From: Globodera rostochiensis | Lineage: Eukaryota > Nematoda > Chromadorea > Rhabditida > Heteroderidae | Length of the DNA: 64,000 nt | NCBI GenBank assembly: GCA_018350325.1 | Contig: JAEVLN010000012.1 | Coordinates: 1,571,991-1,635,990 of the forward strand | Direction of reading: 5' to 3' | Program-made: the position numbers and the translations under genes | Notes under the pieces: generated by a model | The model's input: the letters and a program-made list of their open reading frames with translations, nothing else | Databases searched by the model: none | Told to the model about the DNA's origin: nothing | Part shown: in pieces, positions 48,421-59,727 of the stretch | Position numbering within the stretch: the stretch's first letter is position 1 | Layout of the letters: every line of letters starts with the position of its first letter

Positions 48421-49135
48421 GGGGGCCCAAATGTCCTCGGGGCCCCCAAATGTCCTAGGGGGAGTGGGCCAGCCCCGGACGTTTCGGCCCCACCCTACAT
48501 TCAAGCCCAGGCTCAAATTTGAACTTTTTTGAAATTCAAAAATCAATTTTGGCCTCGAAATCATTCAAAAAGGGCTGGGTTCCCTTATTAGGCCTAGGCC
48601 TAAGCCAACCTAAGCTTAGGCTTAGGCCTTAGGCCTAACTTACTCTAAGCTTAAAGATGTAAAAAGTACGTAATATGTGAAAACAATGATGTATTATTCT
48701 GTATATGCATCAGGGTTACATCGAAACAGTTCTATAATTTCGAGCTTTTTCGAAAACCGAAATAAAAAAATTTCGATCTCGAAAATTTTTCTTTTGATGA
48801 AACCGTGATATGCATTTCCTTGGGGCCGAAACGTCCTTGGCGGGGCCGAAACGTCCTGTTCCCCCCCTCGGGGGCCGAAACGTCCTTGGGGCTGAAACGT
48901 CGGGGCCGAAACGTCCTGTTCCCCCCTCCGGGGGCCGAAACGTCCTTGGGGCTGAAACGTGGGGCCGAAACGTCCTGTTCCCCCCCTCGGGGGGCCGAAA
49001 CGTCCTTGGGCGGGGCCGAAACGTCCTGTTCCCCCCTCCGCGGGGGCCGAAACGTCCTTGGGGCTGAAACGTCGGGGCCGAAACGTCCTGTTCCCCCCCC
49101 CCCCCCCTCGGGGGGCCCAAACCTCCTTGGGGCCT
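48421..49135. repeat. minisatellite in Hsp70 A intron (GGGGCCGAAACGTCCT units)
   Basis: Tandem units GGGGCCGAAACGTCCTTGGGG and GGGGCCGAAACGTCCTGTTCC plus a C run, most dense at 48820-49120. The first two units (48420-48465) are of the type GGGCCCAAATGTCCTCGG, the form that fills the paralogous array at 62175-62390. Both arrays end with ACCTCCTTGGGGCCTTGGTC. Between the early and dense units (48500-48820) lies AT-rich sequence including TTAGGC-like motifs. Frames across the array are artefacts. Confidence 0.85.
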
Positions 49136-49341
49136 TGGTCAATTAAAAATCTGCTTATTTTGGCAACTAGATTTTTTTTGGAGGGGGGATGGTGCGCACG
49201 GGGGGGGGGCTGAACACAATGGTGCACTTTGTTGCATACGTTGGTTGATCTGCTCGAACTTTACGGGGTGGCGATAAATAAAATTAAAAAATTGAGAATT
49301 TAAAGCGATTTTTGAATCGGTTGAAATTTTAGCAAGTTAGC

Positions 49342-52300
49342 ATGCTGTTTAAAGTAAAAATTAAGAATGGACGCGCCTCGTCTCAAGAATTGGACTTAGC
49401 CAGTCTGAGGGAATTAAGAGAGGAAAAGGAAGCGTTGGTGAGTTTTTAGTTCAAATTGGTTTTATTGTTTAATATTCTTTTTTTTCTTAGCAAGATGAAC
49501 TGCAGCGCGAACGTAAGCGAGTAAGAGAGTTGGAAACGGAGAAGTCGCGGTGGTCCCCTCCAAAGAAACAACGACAATTGCACGGACCATCGAACGTATA
49601 ACTTAATCTTAATTTTTAGTTTAAAAAAGGTTAAGGCAATTGGAATCGACCTTGGCACCACTTATTCTCGTGTTGGAGTGTTTCAGCATGGAAAGGTGGA
49701 GATCATTGCCAACGATCAAGGTAAAAGAAATTGGTCCCATTTGCATAAAGAATGAGTTTTTTCAGGAAACCGCACGACTCCGTCGTACGTCGCGTTCACG
49801 GACACCGAGCGTCTCATCGGCGATGCGGCCAAGAACCAGGTAGAAATGGAAAATGGTGACCGAGCTGAAATGAACAATTTTAGGTGGCGATGAACCCGGC
49901 AAACACGGTGTTTGACGTCAAGCGTCTGATTGGTCGCAAGTTTGATGACGCGGCTGTTCAGTCGGACATGAAGGACTGGCCGTTCAAGGTTGTGCAGGCA
50001 GAATGCGGTCGTCCGAAGGTGCAAGTCAAAGTGACGGGAGAGGACAAGACTTTCTTCCCGGAGGTTGCATTTTTAATTCTACAAACCAAGCCCGTAGCCA
50101 GGGGAGGCATTTGGGGCAGCTGCTCCCCCCCCCCCCCCCCCCCCCGAAATGTTTTTTGAAGACATAGGGGCGACCCTATTGTTTTGCAAAAGATGAATAA
50201 TTTTGGGCCGATTTTCTTAACAAATTCCATCAAAATTACTTCGTGATTTTAGGAGATTTCATCGATGGTGTTGATCAAGATGAAGGAGACGGCCGAGGCC
50301 TTTCTTCGCCAGACTGTGATGAACGCCGTGGTCACTGTCCCGGCTTACTTCAACGACTCTCAGCGCCAAGCCACCAAGGACGCTGGTTCAATCGCCGGTC
50401 TGAACGTGCTGCGCATCATCAACGAACCGACAGCCGCGGCCATCGCTTATGGCCTTGACAAGAAGGGGCAGGGCGAGCGTCACGTGCTCATCTTCCATTT
50501 GGGCGGCGGCACCTTCGATGTGTCGATTCTGACTATTCAGAACAACTTCTTTGACGTTAAGTCAACCGCCGGTGACACTCATCTTGGGGGCGTGGACTTC
50601 GACAATCGAATGGTATTTTCGGCAAACGAATAGTTTACGAATTTTTTTACCATGACTGCTGAAACCCACTCCGATTTGTGGTCAACGCAATGAACGTTTT
50701 CAGGTCAATCACTTCGTCGCTGAGTTCAAACGTAAGCACAACAAGGACCTCAGTTCCGATCCTCGTGCACTTTGCCGTCTCCGCGCGGCCTGCGAGAGTG
50801 CCAAGCGCACCCTCTCCGAGCGCGGTGACACAAGGTTGGTTTTTCCAATGGCATTATATTGTTTCGGCTTTTAGCATCGAAATCGACTTGCTCTTCGACG
50901 GAATTGACTACCACACGAATGTCACGCGCGCTTGCTTCGAGGAGCTCTGCGCCGATCTTTTCTGCAGGACCATGGAATTGGTCGAGAAGGCGTTGAGCGA
51001 CGCGGATTTAAACAAGTGGAGGATCGACGACATCGTGCTGGTCGGTGGCTCTACTCGCATTCCGAAGGTGCAGAAGCTTCTGTCCGACTTCTTCTCCGGC
51101 AAGGAGCTGAACAAGAGCATCAACCCGGACGAAGTGGTCGTGCGCGGCGCCGCTTTTCTGGCTGAATTTCTTTCTAAGTCTGAGAACGTTCATGTAAGTT
51201 GGGATTGTTCGTGGCGGGTGACAATTTTAGTTGGCATATTATTTGTTTTTTTCTGTATGGGTTTTGGTTGGTATTCAAGCAACTTTTTGTGCAGCCCAAG
51301 CTTTTTGATGTCGCTCCTCTGTCATTGGGCATTGAGACCCCCACCGGCGGTGAGATGGATGTGCTTATCAAGCGCAACACGACGATTCCGACAAGTACCT
51401 CTCGGAGGGTCACCACTTACTCGGACAACCAGCCTGGAGTGCTGATTCAGGTTAATATTGCGTTTTTGCTTCTTTTTGTTTAATGTTTAGTTTTTGTTCA
51501 AACTAAATGGTAACCAACATTTACAGGTCTATGAGGGCGAACATGCCATGACCAAAGACAACAACTTGCTCGGGAAGTTTGAGCTCAGCGGGATTCCTCC
51601 TGCTCCGCGTGGTGTGCCTCAAATTGATGTCAGCTTCGATATTGGCGCCAACGGCATTCTGCACGTCTCGGCGCAGGACAAGTCGACCAAGAACAAGATC
51701 ACCATCACCAGCGACAAGGGCCGTCTGTCGAAGGAAGAGATTGAGCGCATGGTGCAGGAGGCCGAGGAGGAAGAGGTTCAGCGCTAAATTATTTTCTTCA
51801 ATAAAAAAAAATTTGTAAGAGAAAGCGCGTTCTAAGTGTTTGGTCTGGAGCAGCGCTCCGTTCGTTTTCGCCGAAAAAGCCCGTCACAGCCGTCACATTA
51901 GTGGACCTTTGCTGCTCATTCACCAAACGTGCTATTGTGAGTTTCTGGGGGATATGATTGGGCGTTAATCAAATCCGACCCTTTTGTTTTAAGCTCAGCA
52001 ACGAAATCGGCGCTGACGACTTTAAAAAGGTTTTCGACAAGTGCCAGGAAGTCCTTTTTTGGGTGCGCGTTAACCAGGCGGCCGGAAAGGAAGAATTCGA
52101 GCACCAGAAAAAGGAGTTGGAGGCTGTCTGCAATCCGATCTTCACCAAGCTCGAGGAGGACGCCTTAAAGTCCTTCAGCTTTGCGCGTGGTGCTGGAAGT
52201 TCCGGAGCAGGCGGTGAAGCTGGAAGTTCCGGAGCAGGCGGTGAAGCTGGAAGTTCCGAAGCAGGCGGTGAAGCTGGAAGTTCCGGAGCAGGCGGTGAAG

Positions 52301-52392
52301 CTGGAAGTTCCGGAGCAGGCGGTGCCGGTGGTCCGACAATTGAAGAAGTCGGGGAAGACGTCGATCAGGCTCGATCTCCGGACATTCATTGA
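49342..52392 (+). CDS. Hsp70-like chaperone A with N-terminal coiled coil
   Basis: ATP-dependent chaperone of the cytosolic Hsp70 class with an added N-terminus. Exons 1-2 encode about 67 residues: [20 protein letters not shown] and [14 protein letters not shown] form a charged coiled coil, then PPKKQR is NLS-like. The ATPase domain follows: [72 protein letters not shown] and [17 protein letters not shown]. The phosphate loop reads [13 protein letters not shown], with His replacing the usual Asp. Substrate domain: [40 protein letters not shown] and [21 protein letters not shown] stop follows EEEEVQR at 51787 unless an intron from about 51776 is removed. The last exon (51995-52392) holds [40 protein letters not shown], five AGSSGAGGE repeats and [12 protein letters not shown]. 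About 35 lid residues are missing and the terminal EEVD is not at the end. Confidence 0.88.
52188..52330 (+). repeat. 27-bp in-frame tandem repeat in Hsp70 A tail
   Basis: Five copies of a 27-base unit encode AGSSGAGGE (one copy has SSEAGGE). They replace the usual Gly/Met-rich linker before the C-terminal GPTIEEV motif of cytosolic Hsp70. Confidence 0.9.
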
Positions 52393-53134
52393 AAATTGAT
52401 TTTTGTTTTTTAAAAATCGTTTGAATATTTTTTCTTTTTTCGCGTAAAAACTTGACATTCAACAAATTGTTTTGACGAGCCTAAAATATGAAAACCCTTG
52501 GCAAAAGGATTTTACACTATTCAGTTGCTCTCGTCGAGCTGAGAAATCGCAAAAATTTTGAGTCGTTCTCCATTTTAAGCAAAGTAAACGTCTTACTTAA
52601 AAAAGAGTGGGGTTTCATTTAATGTCTTTTCGCGTAAACACTTCTTGGTTTGAATGCATTTTACGCGTCCAATGGTGGTTTCTACGCGCCCTATCGTTTT
52701 TTTACGCGTCCATATTTAAAATCAGAATATAAAAGAAAAATTAATCATATTTTATCAATTACAAATGGAGTCAACTTGACTCACCACCTCAAGACCGGGC
52801 ACTAGCTTGCTCTGCCTTAACAATCCAGCAATTCTTATAACCACTTGGAAGTTCACGTTAATTTTGTAAAAAGGGTTGCAGCTGATCTGTACGCAATGGC
52901 GTAAATAACTCAGTGGACGCGTAAAAGCTTTTTCCGTCGGACCCGGTCTTTTTTCTGTTCGCAAAATTTGTCCCCGATCCCTGCGACGACCCACCACCAA
53001 CCTTGGGTCCCAGCAGGAAAAACGTATTCTTACTTTTCAAACCAGATGTGCCTTCCGTAAACAAAATAACAACAATAAACAAAAAATAAAGGATCGATTT
53101 TCTAAAACAACAGACAGGAAAGAGGCCATCATCT
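52393..53134. other. spacer between convergent Hsp70 A and DNAJC2
   Basis: AT-rich with three copies of TTTTACGCGTCCA-like sequence at 52655-52715. Minus-strand frames at 52755-53082 have no recognised domain; they may be read-through of 3'UTR. No gene is called. Confidence 0.4.
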
Positions 53135-56100
53135 TCACTTCTGCTGGGCCGTCGTCTTCGCTTTCTTCACCATTTCGGCCACCGTTTTGTAGCGTCGGAT
53201 GCACTCCCTTTTGTCCTTGCCGTCGACCAACGCCGCAATTTTGTCCCATCGCTCTTTCGCATCGACGGAAACCGTCGCTTTCAACGCACACTCCAATTGC
53301 CTAAAATTGGGCGGACGGAAAAATTCAATTTAAAGACAGATAAATCATTTTTTAAAACAAATAAAAAATAGGTTTAATAAATTTATCGATTGAGTTTATT
53401 TTTTGATGCATTAAAAGTGCCATTCAAAAACTTAAGAAAATTTTCCCACTTTTGCTGTTCCGCGCTCCATTCATCCTCATCCGAAGGGGCGGCCGCCGTC
53501 TTCGCATTCGCTTCGGCATTTTTTATCCGAACGGCTGGTGCCAAATTCGATGACGGATTTGACTTGAGCAATTTGACCTGAAAATAATTAAAAAACAAAA
53601 ATAAAAATTTATCGCGATGTTTTAAACAAATTGCCTGATTGATAGTGTCTCGCTCAGTGCGCTGTTCGTTCCCGTGACTGCTGACATATTCGGCCACTTG
53701 CTAAATTTTGAAAAAAAAAAATTTCAAAAAAATATGGCAAAACTCTTCGGCACCTTCCATCGTTCTTGGGAGCCGGGCGGGAACAAATTGACGGCTTTGA
53801 TCAACAGTTGCAGTTCAGTTGGCGACCAAATTTTGGAGTTTGACGCTTTGTTTGACGTCCCCGCCGGCGTTTCACTGGGCTTTCCTTCGACCAAATTGTT
53901 CCGACCGCACTAAAATATGAAAATTCCCCTGGCAAAGTTCATTAAAAAGATCGATGATTTTAAAATCCCTAAAAAAATCGTACGCATTCCCGCAAAAGTT
54001 GATGTGCCTCATCAAATGCCTGGACGGTGGCCAATCCCTCGCAGAGTGCGCTGAGTTCATCAAGTTCGGCCGAAAGACAAACTCTAAATCAAAGAAATTA
54101 CCCAAATGAAATTGGCCCATATTCCCTAATTTCAAACGAGTCACTGATCAGTGACCACCCCCAAAAATTGTTGTTCTGAGAACGCACCTCTCGATTTGCT
54201 CCGCAATGGTCGACATTCGTGGATCCAGAGTGCCATCCTCCGTCCAGTAATTAGCGGTGGACGCCATGTCGCGAAGACGACGCCGTTGGCATGCCATTGC
54301 CTTCTTCCGCTGCTGTTTGACCTGAAAAACGGTCACATTAAATAAATGTACTGCTTGGGCCCCCTTTAAAAGGGGAAGTGCCGCCCACCTGCGCCGCCCG
54401 GCGCTGCTCCTCTGCACGCGCTTCGCTTTCCCGCGCCGCCTCGGCCTCCGCACAGCGACGCTCGTCGGCCTCGGCCTGTTCGCGCGCCTCCCTCTCGCGC
54501 CTGCGGCGTTCCTTATGAGCCTGTTTTGCCTGCTTGTCCTCCTCCTGCAAAAAGAAACAAATTGGAGGTATAAAAATGAATGGATTATAAATATCTCCTT
54601 TTTCAACAAAAAACGATGCGAATTTTTACACAAAATTTGTCTACCGTTAATAAAAATTTGCCCAATCAAAAAATGTTCGGCTAAATGACACGCAAAAAAA
54701 AAACTTTCCGACTTTAAATCGCGCCACTCGCGGGTCCTTCGCATATGCCAATTCGACGAGTGCCGAAATGCGCTTCAGGTCGCGCTTCCGCCGCTTTTCT
54801 CGCTCAACCTGAATATATATAAAAAAATATTATATTTTGTTTCAATTTTTTCTTTTGAACGTCCTGGCATCCAAAAAGGTGTGCGTCTGTGTGCGGATTT
54901 TAAACCAAAAATATATATAAATTACAATAAACGCCTTCCCCCCCCCCCCGCCTCCTCCTCCTCCTCCAACAACGCACCAAACCTTATTCAACTTCTCAAT
55001 TTCCCGTCTCTCCCATCGGTCCTCCCCTTTGGCTTTGTCCTCTGAATCCAAATAGGAAAATTCTCGCCAGGAACGCCAATCGAACCAAAATTCGTAGAAA
55101 TGTTCCACGTGGGAGCGTTCGCTGGAAAAAATGAAGCCCAATTTTTTCATTTGAGTTTTTTGATTTTCGATTAGCAATTTTTGGGTGTAAATTTTGCAAA
55201 AGCAAAAATACCTGTGCTCATCGCCAAGCAACGGGACGGGCTGATTGACGGAAAATCTGTGCAAAATTCAGTTTAAACAGGGCACTTTCACCGCACGTAA
55301 AATTTGAGCAATTTTTTGTTTCAGCGGGCAAGAGTTTCAAAAAAAAGATTGCCTGGCATTCCGTTCAAAGACGGGTCCAAGCGATGCAAAAAAATTGGAG
55401 GCTTCCACACTGTCCGGCACTGAGTCGTCAAATTGGGGGTCGACCGAGTCGAAGGCACGCTGACGGTCTTCAGAAAGTCCCAACTGTTCATAGGCCTAGT
55501 GTGAAAATAAAGAGTCAAAAATTCCACAATTTTTCGTCCATTTTTTGCAAACCAACCTTTTGAATGCACGCAAAAACGGCCTCATTCCGAAGCGATGTGT
55601 CATCAGCGTCGGCCGCTTGGCCTTTGTCCGGATGATATTTCAGCACTTTGCGCCGATCTAAAAAAAAACAAATTTGAAATAAAAAAACTCAAACAGTCTT
55701 TTGAATCTTTTTCGACAAACTCCAAAAAATTCTATCTGAACTGTGCCATTTTGTGGGTTTGATGGCAAACTTTGTTCTTACATGCCGTCTTTAACTGTGC
55801 CGGAGTTGCCTGGTAACGTAGCTTGGACAGGCCGAGCACTTTGTAACTGAAAAGTTGGTTTGAAATTAGACATTTTAACAAAAGCCAAGGCACTGACTGG
55901 TCCTGCTTCTTCCAATCGTTGGGGTCCAACCGAGCAATGTACTTCCTGAACTTGGTGTCCTCACGGTCCAGCCAGTCCACTTGTTCCTGTCAAAAAACAA
56001 ATTTTTCCATGTTGTTTTTACGTCACTCCAACTCAAGAAAAATCAGAAAAATGATACCATTCTTATTGTTTTTTTGCATTATAAGCAAAGAGTACGCAGT

Positions 56101-56414
56101 ACATTCATTATACGCTGAGTGTAAGGAACATAAACCTAGACTAAGCGAGCCTAAGCCTAAGTGGTAACAATTTTTTAATTGATCTGAATCATTTTCCATA
56201 TAAAATTTTTAAAAAATACTGACACCTGCAATTCTCCAACGCCATCAATGTCATCGGTATTCGACGCCGTCCCATTTTGGACAGCAATTCGAAGGACGGG
56301 GAGTGTGGAGAGGCCGAGCGTCAGTCGATCTTTGACCATCGAAAATTCGTAGGAAATGCCGGCCGCCTCAATGCGCCGCTTGGGTGCCAAAAACCCGTAA
56401 AGCGCTAAAGCCAT
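53135..56414 (-). CDS. dnj-11: DNAJC2 / zuotin (MPP11) ribosome-associated J-protein
   Basis: DNAJC2 is the J-protein of the ribosome-associated complex, stimulating Hsp70 on nascent chains, and also acts on chromatin. ATG at 56414 gives [19 protein letters not shown]. The zuotin N-region follows ([20 protein letters not shown]), then the J-domain ([20 protein letters not shown] and [17 protein letters not shown]) with an intact HPD. Then [40 protein letters not shown] with [20 protein letters not shown] (the UBD region), and a long charged helix ([20 protein letters not shown], then [17 protein letters not shown]). SANT1 is [24 protein letters not shown]2 is split: DEWSAEQQK, then [20 protein letters not shown] and [20 protein letters not shown]. 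It ends KTTAQQK and TGA. Domain order and length match the family. It is convergent with the Hsp70-like gene A, about 740 bases away. Confidence 0.93.
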
Positions 56415-57412
56415 TGCGCGAGTATTATTTTTGTTGCTAGAAACAGAAGGAAATTTATGAACACATATTAAATCATTTAATACAAATTTATTTTTGCAAG
56501 GAAATATGATTCAATTTATCTGATAGGAAACGTAACGTCACATTTTATTTGTAAATGCTTAGTCAAAAACAAACAATTTATCAATCCTCAAAACTAGAGA
56601 CCGAGCTGGATCTGGATTGAATTTGTTCGAAATTCGGGTTCGGAATTGATCGAAACGGAGGTCAGATTTGGATGCTACGCCGTCGAATACCCCTAGAAAC
56701 ATCTTTTATCGACTTTGAAGATAAAAATGTATTTTTTCAAAAAATGGGCTAGGCCTTAGTCAAGTCCAGATCCAGGATTTTACAAAATGTCGGTCTTTAC
56801 TAAAAAAACACTAGCCGGAAATGTAAAAGCAGTAAAAAGCGTTCCTTTTTTTGCAAAATTTAATTGAAATTGCGAAATTTAATTCATTTTGGCGTTTCGT
56901 CCATTTCACGTGGACTAAATGGGCGGCGATTTTTACAACCAGAATAAGGGCTCCCACCCAACTTGTCCATACCAAAACCCATTACAAACTTTTGTGCACT
57001 GATTAAGGGGTCTTGGCACAAACATAAAAATATAACGCAAAGAAAATGATTAAAATTATATAAAAAAGCATTTACTCTTCTATCTTTCATGCACATTTCT
57101 GGATTTTTGAAAATTTTCACAAAATATATTGAATCATCTTGGTTTTCCAGTATATCCTGATCCTGGTGATTCGATGCAAATACCAGGATTCCGGATCAGG
57201 AGTCCTGGCAATAAATCCTGTCCGGAATCACAAGGCCACTAGTTGTTCTGTGCACAATTTTACTTTTTTCTTTATAATTTATTTAAAAAATGTTACAGAA
57301 ATTCCATCTGATCTCTGCGCCGTATTATACGTCAAAAGTCTTGGAAAGGCTCCGTTTTCTGAACCAAAATGGCCTACAGATCAAGTAGAGGTTCTTTCTG
57401 AATTCCTGGAAG
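56415..57412. other. spacer upstream of DNAJC2 and BET1
   Basis: Divergent intergenic region, AT-rich. A possible TIR element spans about 56598-56800 (AGAGACCGAGCTGGATCTGG, and TCAAGTCCAGATCCAG followed by GTCGGTCTTTA). A short CCAGGAT/ATCCTG-rich palindromic patch lies at 57148-57235. No gene was recognised. Confidence 0.45.
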
Positions 57413-58051
57413 ATGCCAAATGTTCCCTCTTTTTTAGGCCCTCACGCCGGCACTTCCAATGGCGGCGCCGGCGGTTTTCTGGTGGAACAGCAAAACGACG
57501 ACATGGTGGAGGAGCTGAGCAGCAAAGTCTCCCAGTTGAAGAGGGTCACCATCGCCATTGGGGACGACGTGCGGGAGCAGAACAAACTGCTCAACGAAAT
57601 GGCAAGCAAATAGCGATTTAAGCTGACTTTTTTGTTTCAGGAATTTTTTGAAGCCTTATAAATTACCTAATGTTTCTTTCTTTTCGAAATTTTTGTTGTC
57701 AATTAAATTGACGAATTTCCGTTTTTACACATTTTTTAGGAGACAAAGTTCGACAGTACGAGAGGACTTTTGGGCGCCACAATGAAAAAGCTTGGCATTG
57801 TATCGAAAGCAGGAGGTAATGTTTTTGGAGTTGCCGAAGCGCTGGACCCAAATTTCTCAATTTGCTTACGCAAATTATCCAACAAACGGTTAAATTTCCT
57901 TCTCGGATTTTTCGTAATGAACATTCAACCCTCACATAGCCACCAATATTAGCGTAATAATTCATCCCAAATTTCAGGCAAAAATGTGATGTGCTATTTG
58001 GTGTTGTTCGCCTTCTTCGTCTTCCTGGTCATTTACTGGCTGATGCGGTAG
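57413..58051 (+). CDS. BET1: BET1-type Qc SNARE
   Basis: BET1 is the small ER-Golgi SNARE that works with syntaxin 5, membrin and Sec22. Exon 1 from ATG 57413 (MPNVPSFLGPHAG) contains VEELSSKVSQLKRVTIAIGD and DVREQNKLLNEM (SNARE motif up to the zero-layer Gln region). Exon 2 (57740-57815) reads ETKFDSTRGLLGATMKKLGI with VSKAG. Exon 3 (57978-58051) reads KNVMCYLVLFAFFVFLVIYW with LMR, a C-terminal tail anchor, then TAG. Lengths and wording match metazoan BET1 throughout. The first intron appears to use a GC donor (ATG|GCAAGC). The ATG is preceded by open sequence containing a TTTTTTAG acceptor-like site at 57437, so the true 5' exon could lie further upstream. Confidence 0.9.
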
Positions 58052-58244
58052 AAAAGAGAAGGGACGGCCGGACGGAGGGGAAACGAAACATTGCTGTGAT
58101 TTGCTGCGAGTTGTGTATATGCGACACCAAACATTTCCAAAAATTTGTTATAAATTAAAGCGTCGTATGTGTGAAATAAATTTTTTATGGATGAAAAAAT
58201 TTGAGCAATAAAAAGGTTCAGGGAGTTCAAAGAGTAATCAATTC

Positions 58245-59029
58245 TCATCGGGCGTCCCCGCTGTAAATGGCGATCAGGGACGAGCCAGTGATCAGGGAGC
58301 ATTTGAGGTGTCGTGTCAACATTCTGCGTTGACATTTCGCCGCCAATTTGTCTTCCATGTACCGTACCGACGATGGCATGGCACCGGGCATCGCTTGGAC
58401 CTGGAAAAAAATTCCTTTAGCGGCCGGGATTGACCACTTCAACTGAGTGAACACTTTCAAACCCAAACAATCGCTCCGTGTCTTGGGCTCCTTAAGCAAT
58501 AATTTACTTGGCACCTTTCCCAGCCGATTTGGAGGCACGTACACCTCGTCAACGTCCCTGAGCACCATATTCCAGTGTTTGTCAAATGCCACAATGGCAC
58601 CCTTAAACAGGTGTATAAGGGATGGCCGATCGTAATCAATTAGCGTGTTGTCCCTCGTAATCAATTAACGGGTGCCCACCCCCCCGCCCGAACACCTGCA
58701 ACAATCGATTGGGCTCCTGTTGGGCGGAGGACGCGCGCAGTTTGACATGGACGCGCGTCCCGTGCTGCATCCAACGCCGAAGGCACGCGTCGATGCCGCT
58801 GCCGGCGGAGCACGCAAAGCGTTTGCCGTGCTCGCTGTCCAAATGCTCAACGCGACGTCTGCAGAAAGAAATGGGATAAAAGTGCCGTTTTTGCAACCGC
58901 TCTCCACAATAATTCTTCAAAAAGGACGCACTTTTTTGTCCAGCTTTTGCGCTGGTCGCGCGGCACCAGCGGCGTTTGGCCGGGCTTGCAAATTGATTGG
59001 AGACGCCGCAGGCGCTCTTTCGTACTCAT
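58245..59029 (-). CDS. LSM11: LSM11-like U7 snRNP protein
   Basis: LSm11 replaces an Sm protein in the U7 snRNP that cleaves replication-dependent histone pre-mRNA. ATG at 59029 gives MSTKERLRRLQSICKPGQTP. Exon 2 reads RRVEHLDSEHGKRFACSAGS with LRRWMQHGTRVHVKLRA, the first strand of the Sm fold. Exon 3 holds the Sm1 core GAIVAFDKHWNMVLRDVDEV with YVPPNRLGK, closely resembling the LSM11 segment VAFDKFWNMALTDVDE. After a long spacer of about 80 residues, MLTRHLKCSLITGSSLIAIY is the Sm2 strand pair, matching the LSM11 layout in which Sm1 and Sm2 are far apart. It ends SGDAR and TGA at 58245. Introns are GT-AG. The spacer may hide a short intron before VQAMPGAMP. A minus-strand ORF upstream (59225-59113, MADHESESQQVGSTP) might be an additional 5' exon, unproven. 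The gene is convergent with BET1. Confidence 0.75.
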
Positions 59030-59727
59030 TTTGGTCGGATCTGTGAAAACAGAAGCAATAAAGCAACAGCGAAATGTAACTACACTATTGCAAGAAAGTT
59101 CGGCCTATCCGATTACTTTGAGGCCATGAAACGTATACACAACAGACCCTTGCTCGAAGCGCCAGTAGACGAACTCGCTGGTGTTGAGCCCACCTGTTGA
59201 GATTCGCTTTCATGATCAGCCATTATGCACCAGACGATGATCAAGGCGTTGTGGCCTGATTTGTGAGTGTATGTACGACTGTGCCGCCACCTTCCCTCAC
59301 CCTGCTGGTACAATTTGGTAATGCCCAATCGGAATAAAACGCCATTTCTATGCGCGATTTGCTGACAAAAATTACACACACAAACAAACACAACAAATGC
59401 TGCTCATCAACTTTATTAAACTCTTCTTCAACTCATTTATCGTGTCTGTCTCTTATCCTTATCCATCGTTGTCATACATCCACCACGAGTCAAAAGTTCG
59501 AAATGTATAAAACGATTTGCGAAACAGAAAGGGGACACGGGCTCTTTTGAAAGGGAATCACATTCGGTTTTTTGTGGTGGACATTTTTACGCGGGAAACA
59601 ACACAGCGGTGCGAACGAAGGACAGAAAAAATGTATTTGTGCGCGCGTGAAAGAAAATGAAAGAAAAAAATCCATAAAATATGTTTGTTCTCTCTGTTCT
59701 GCTCTGTTTTCGCTGCTGTCGTCTCGG
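59030..59727. other. spacer upstream of LSM11
   Basis: Contains the possible extra exon MADHESESQQ (minus, 59225) and AT-rich sequence. The right edge is the 3' flank of the CNOT4-like fragment. Nothing else is supported. Confidence 0.4.

Noticed and set aside
48694..49227. ORFs on both strands across the GGCCGAAACGTCC array
   Set aside because: Low-complexity products of a tandem repeat inside an Hsp70 intron.
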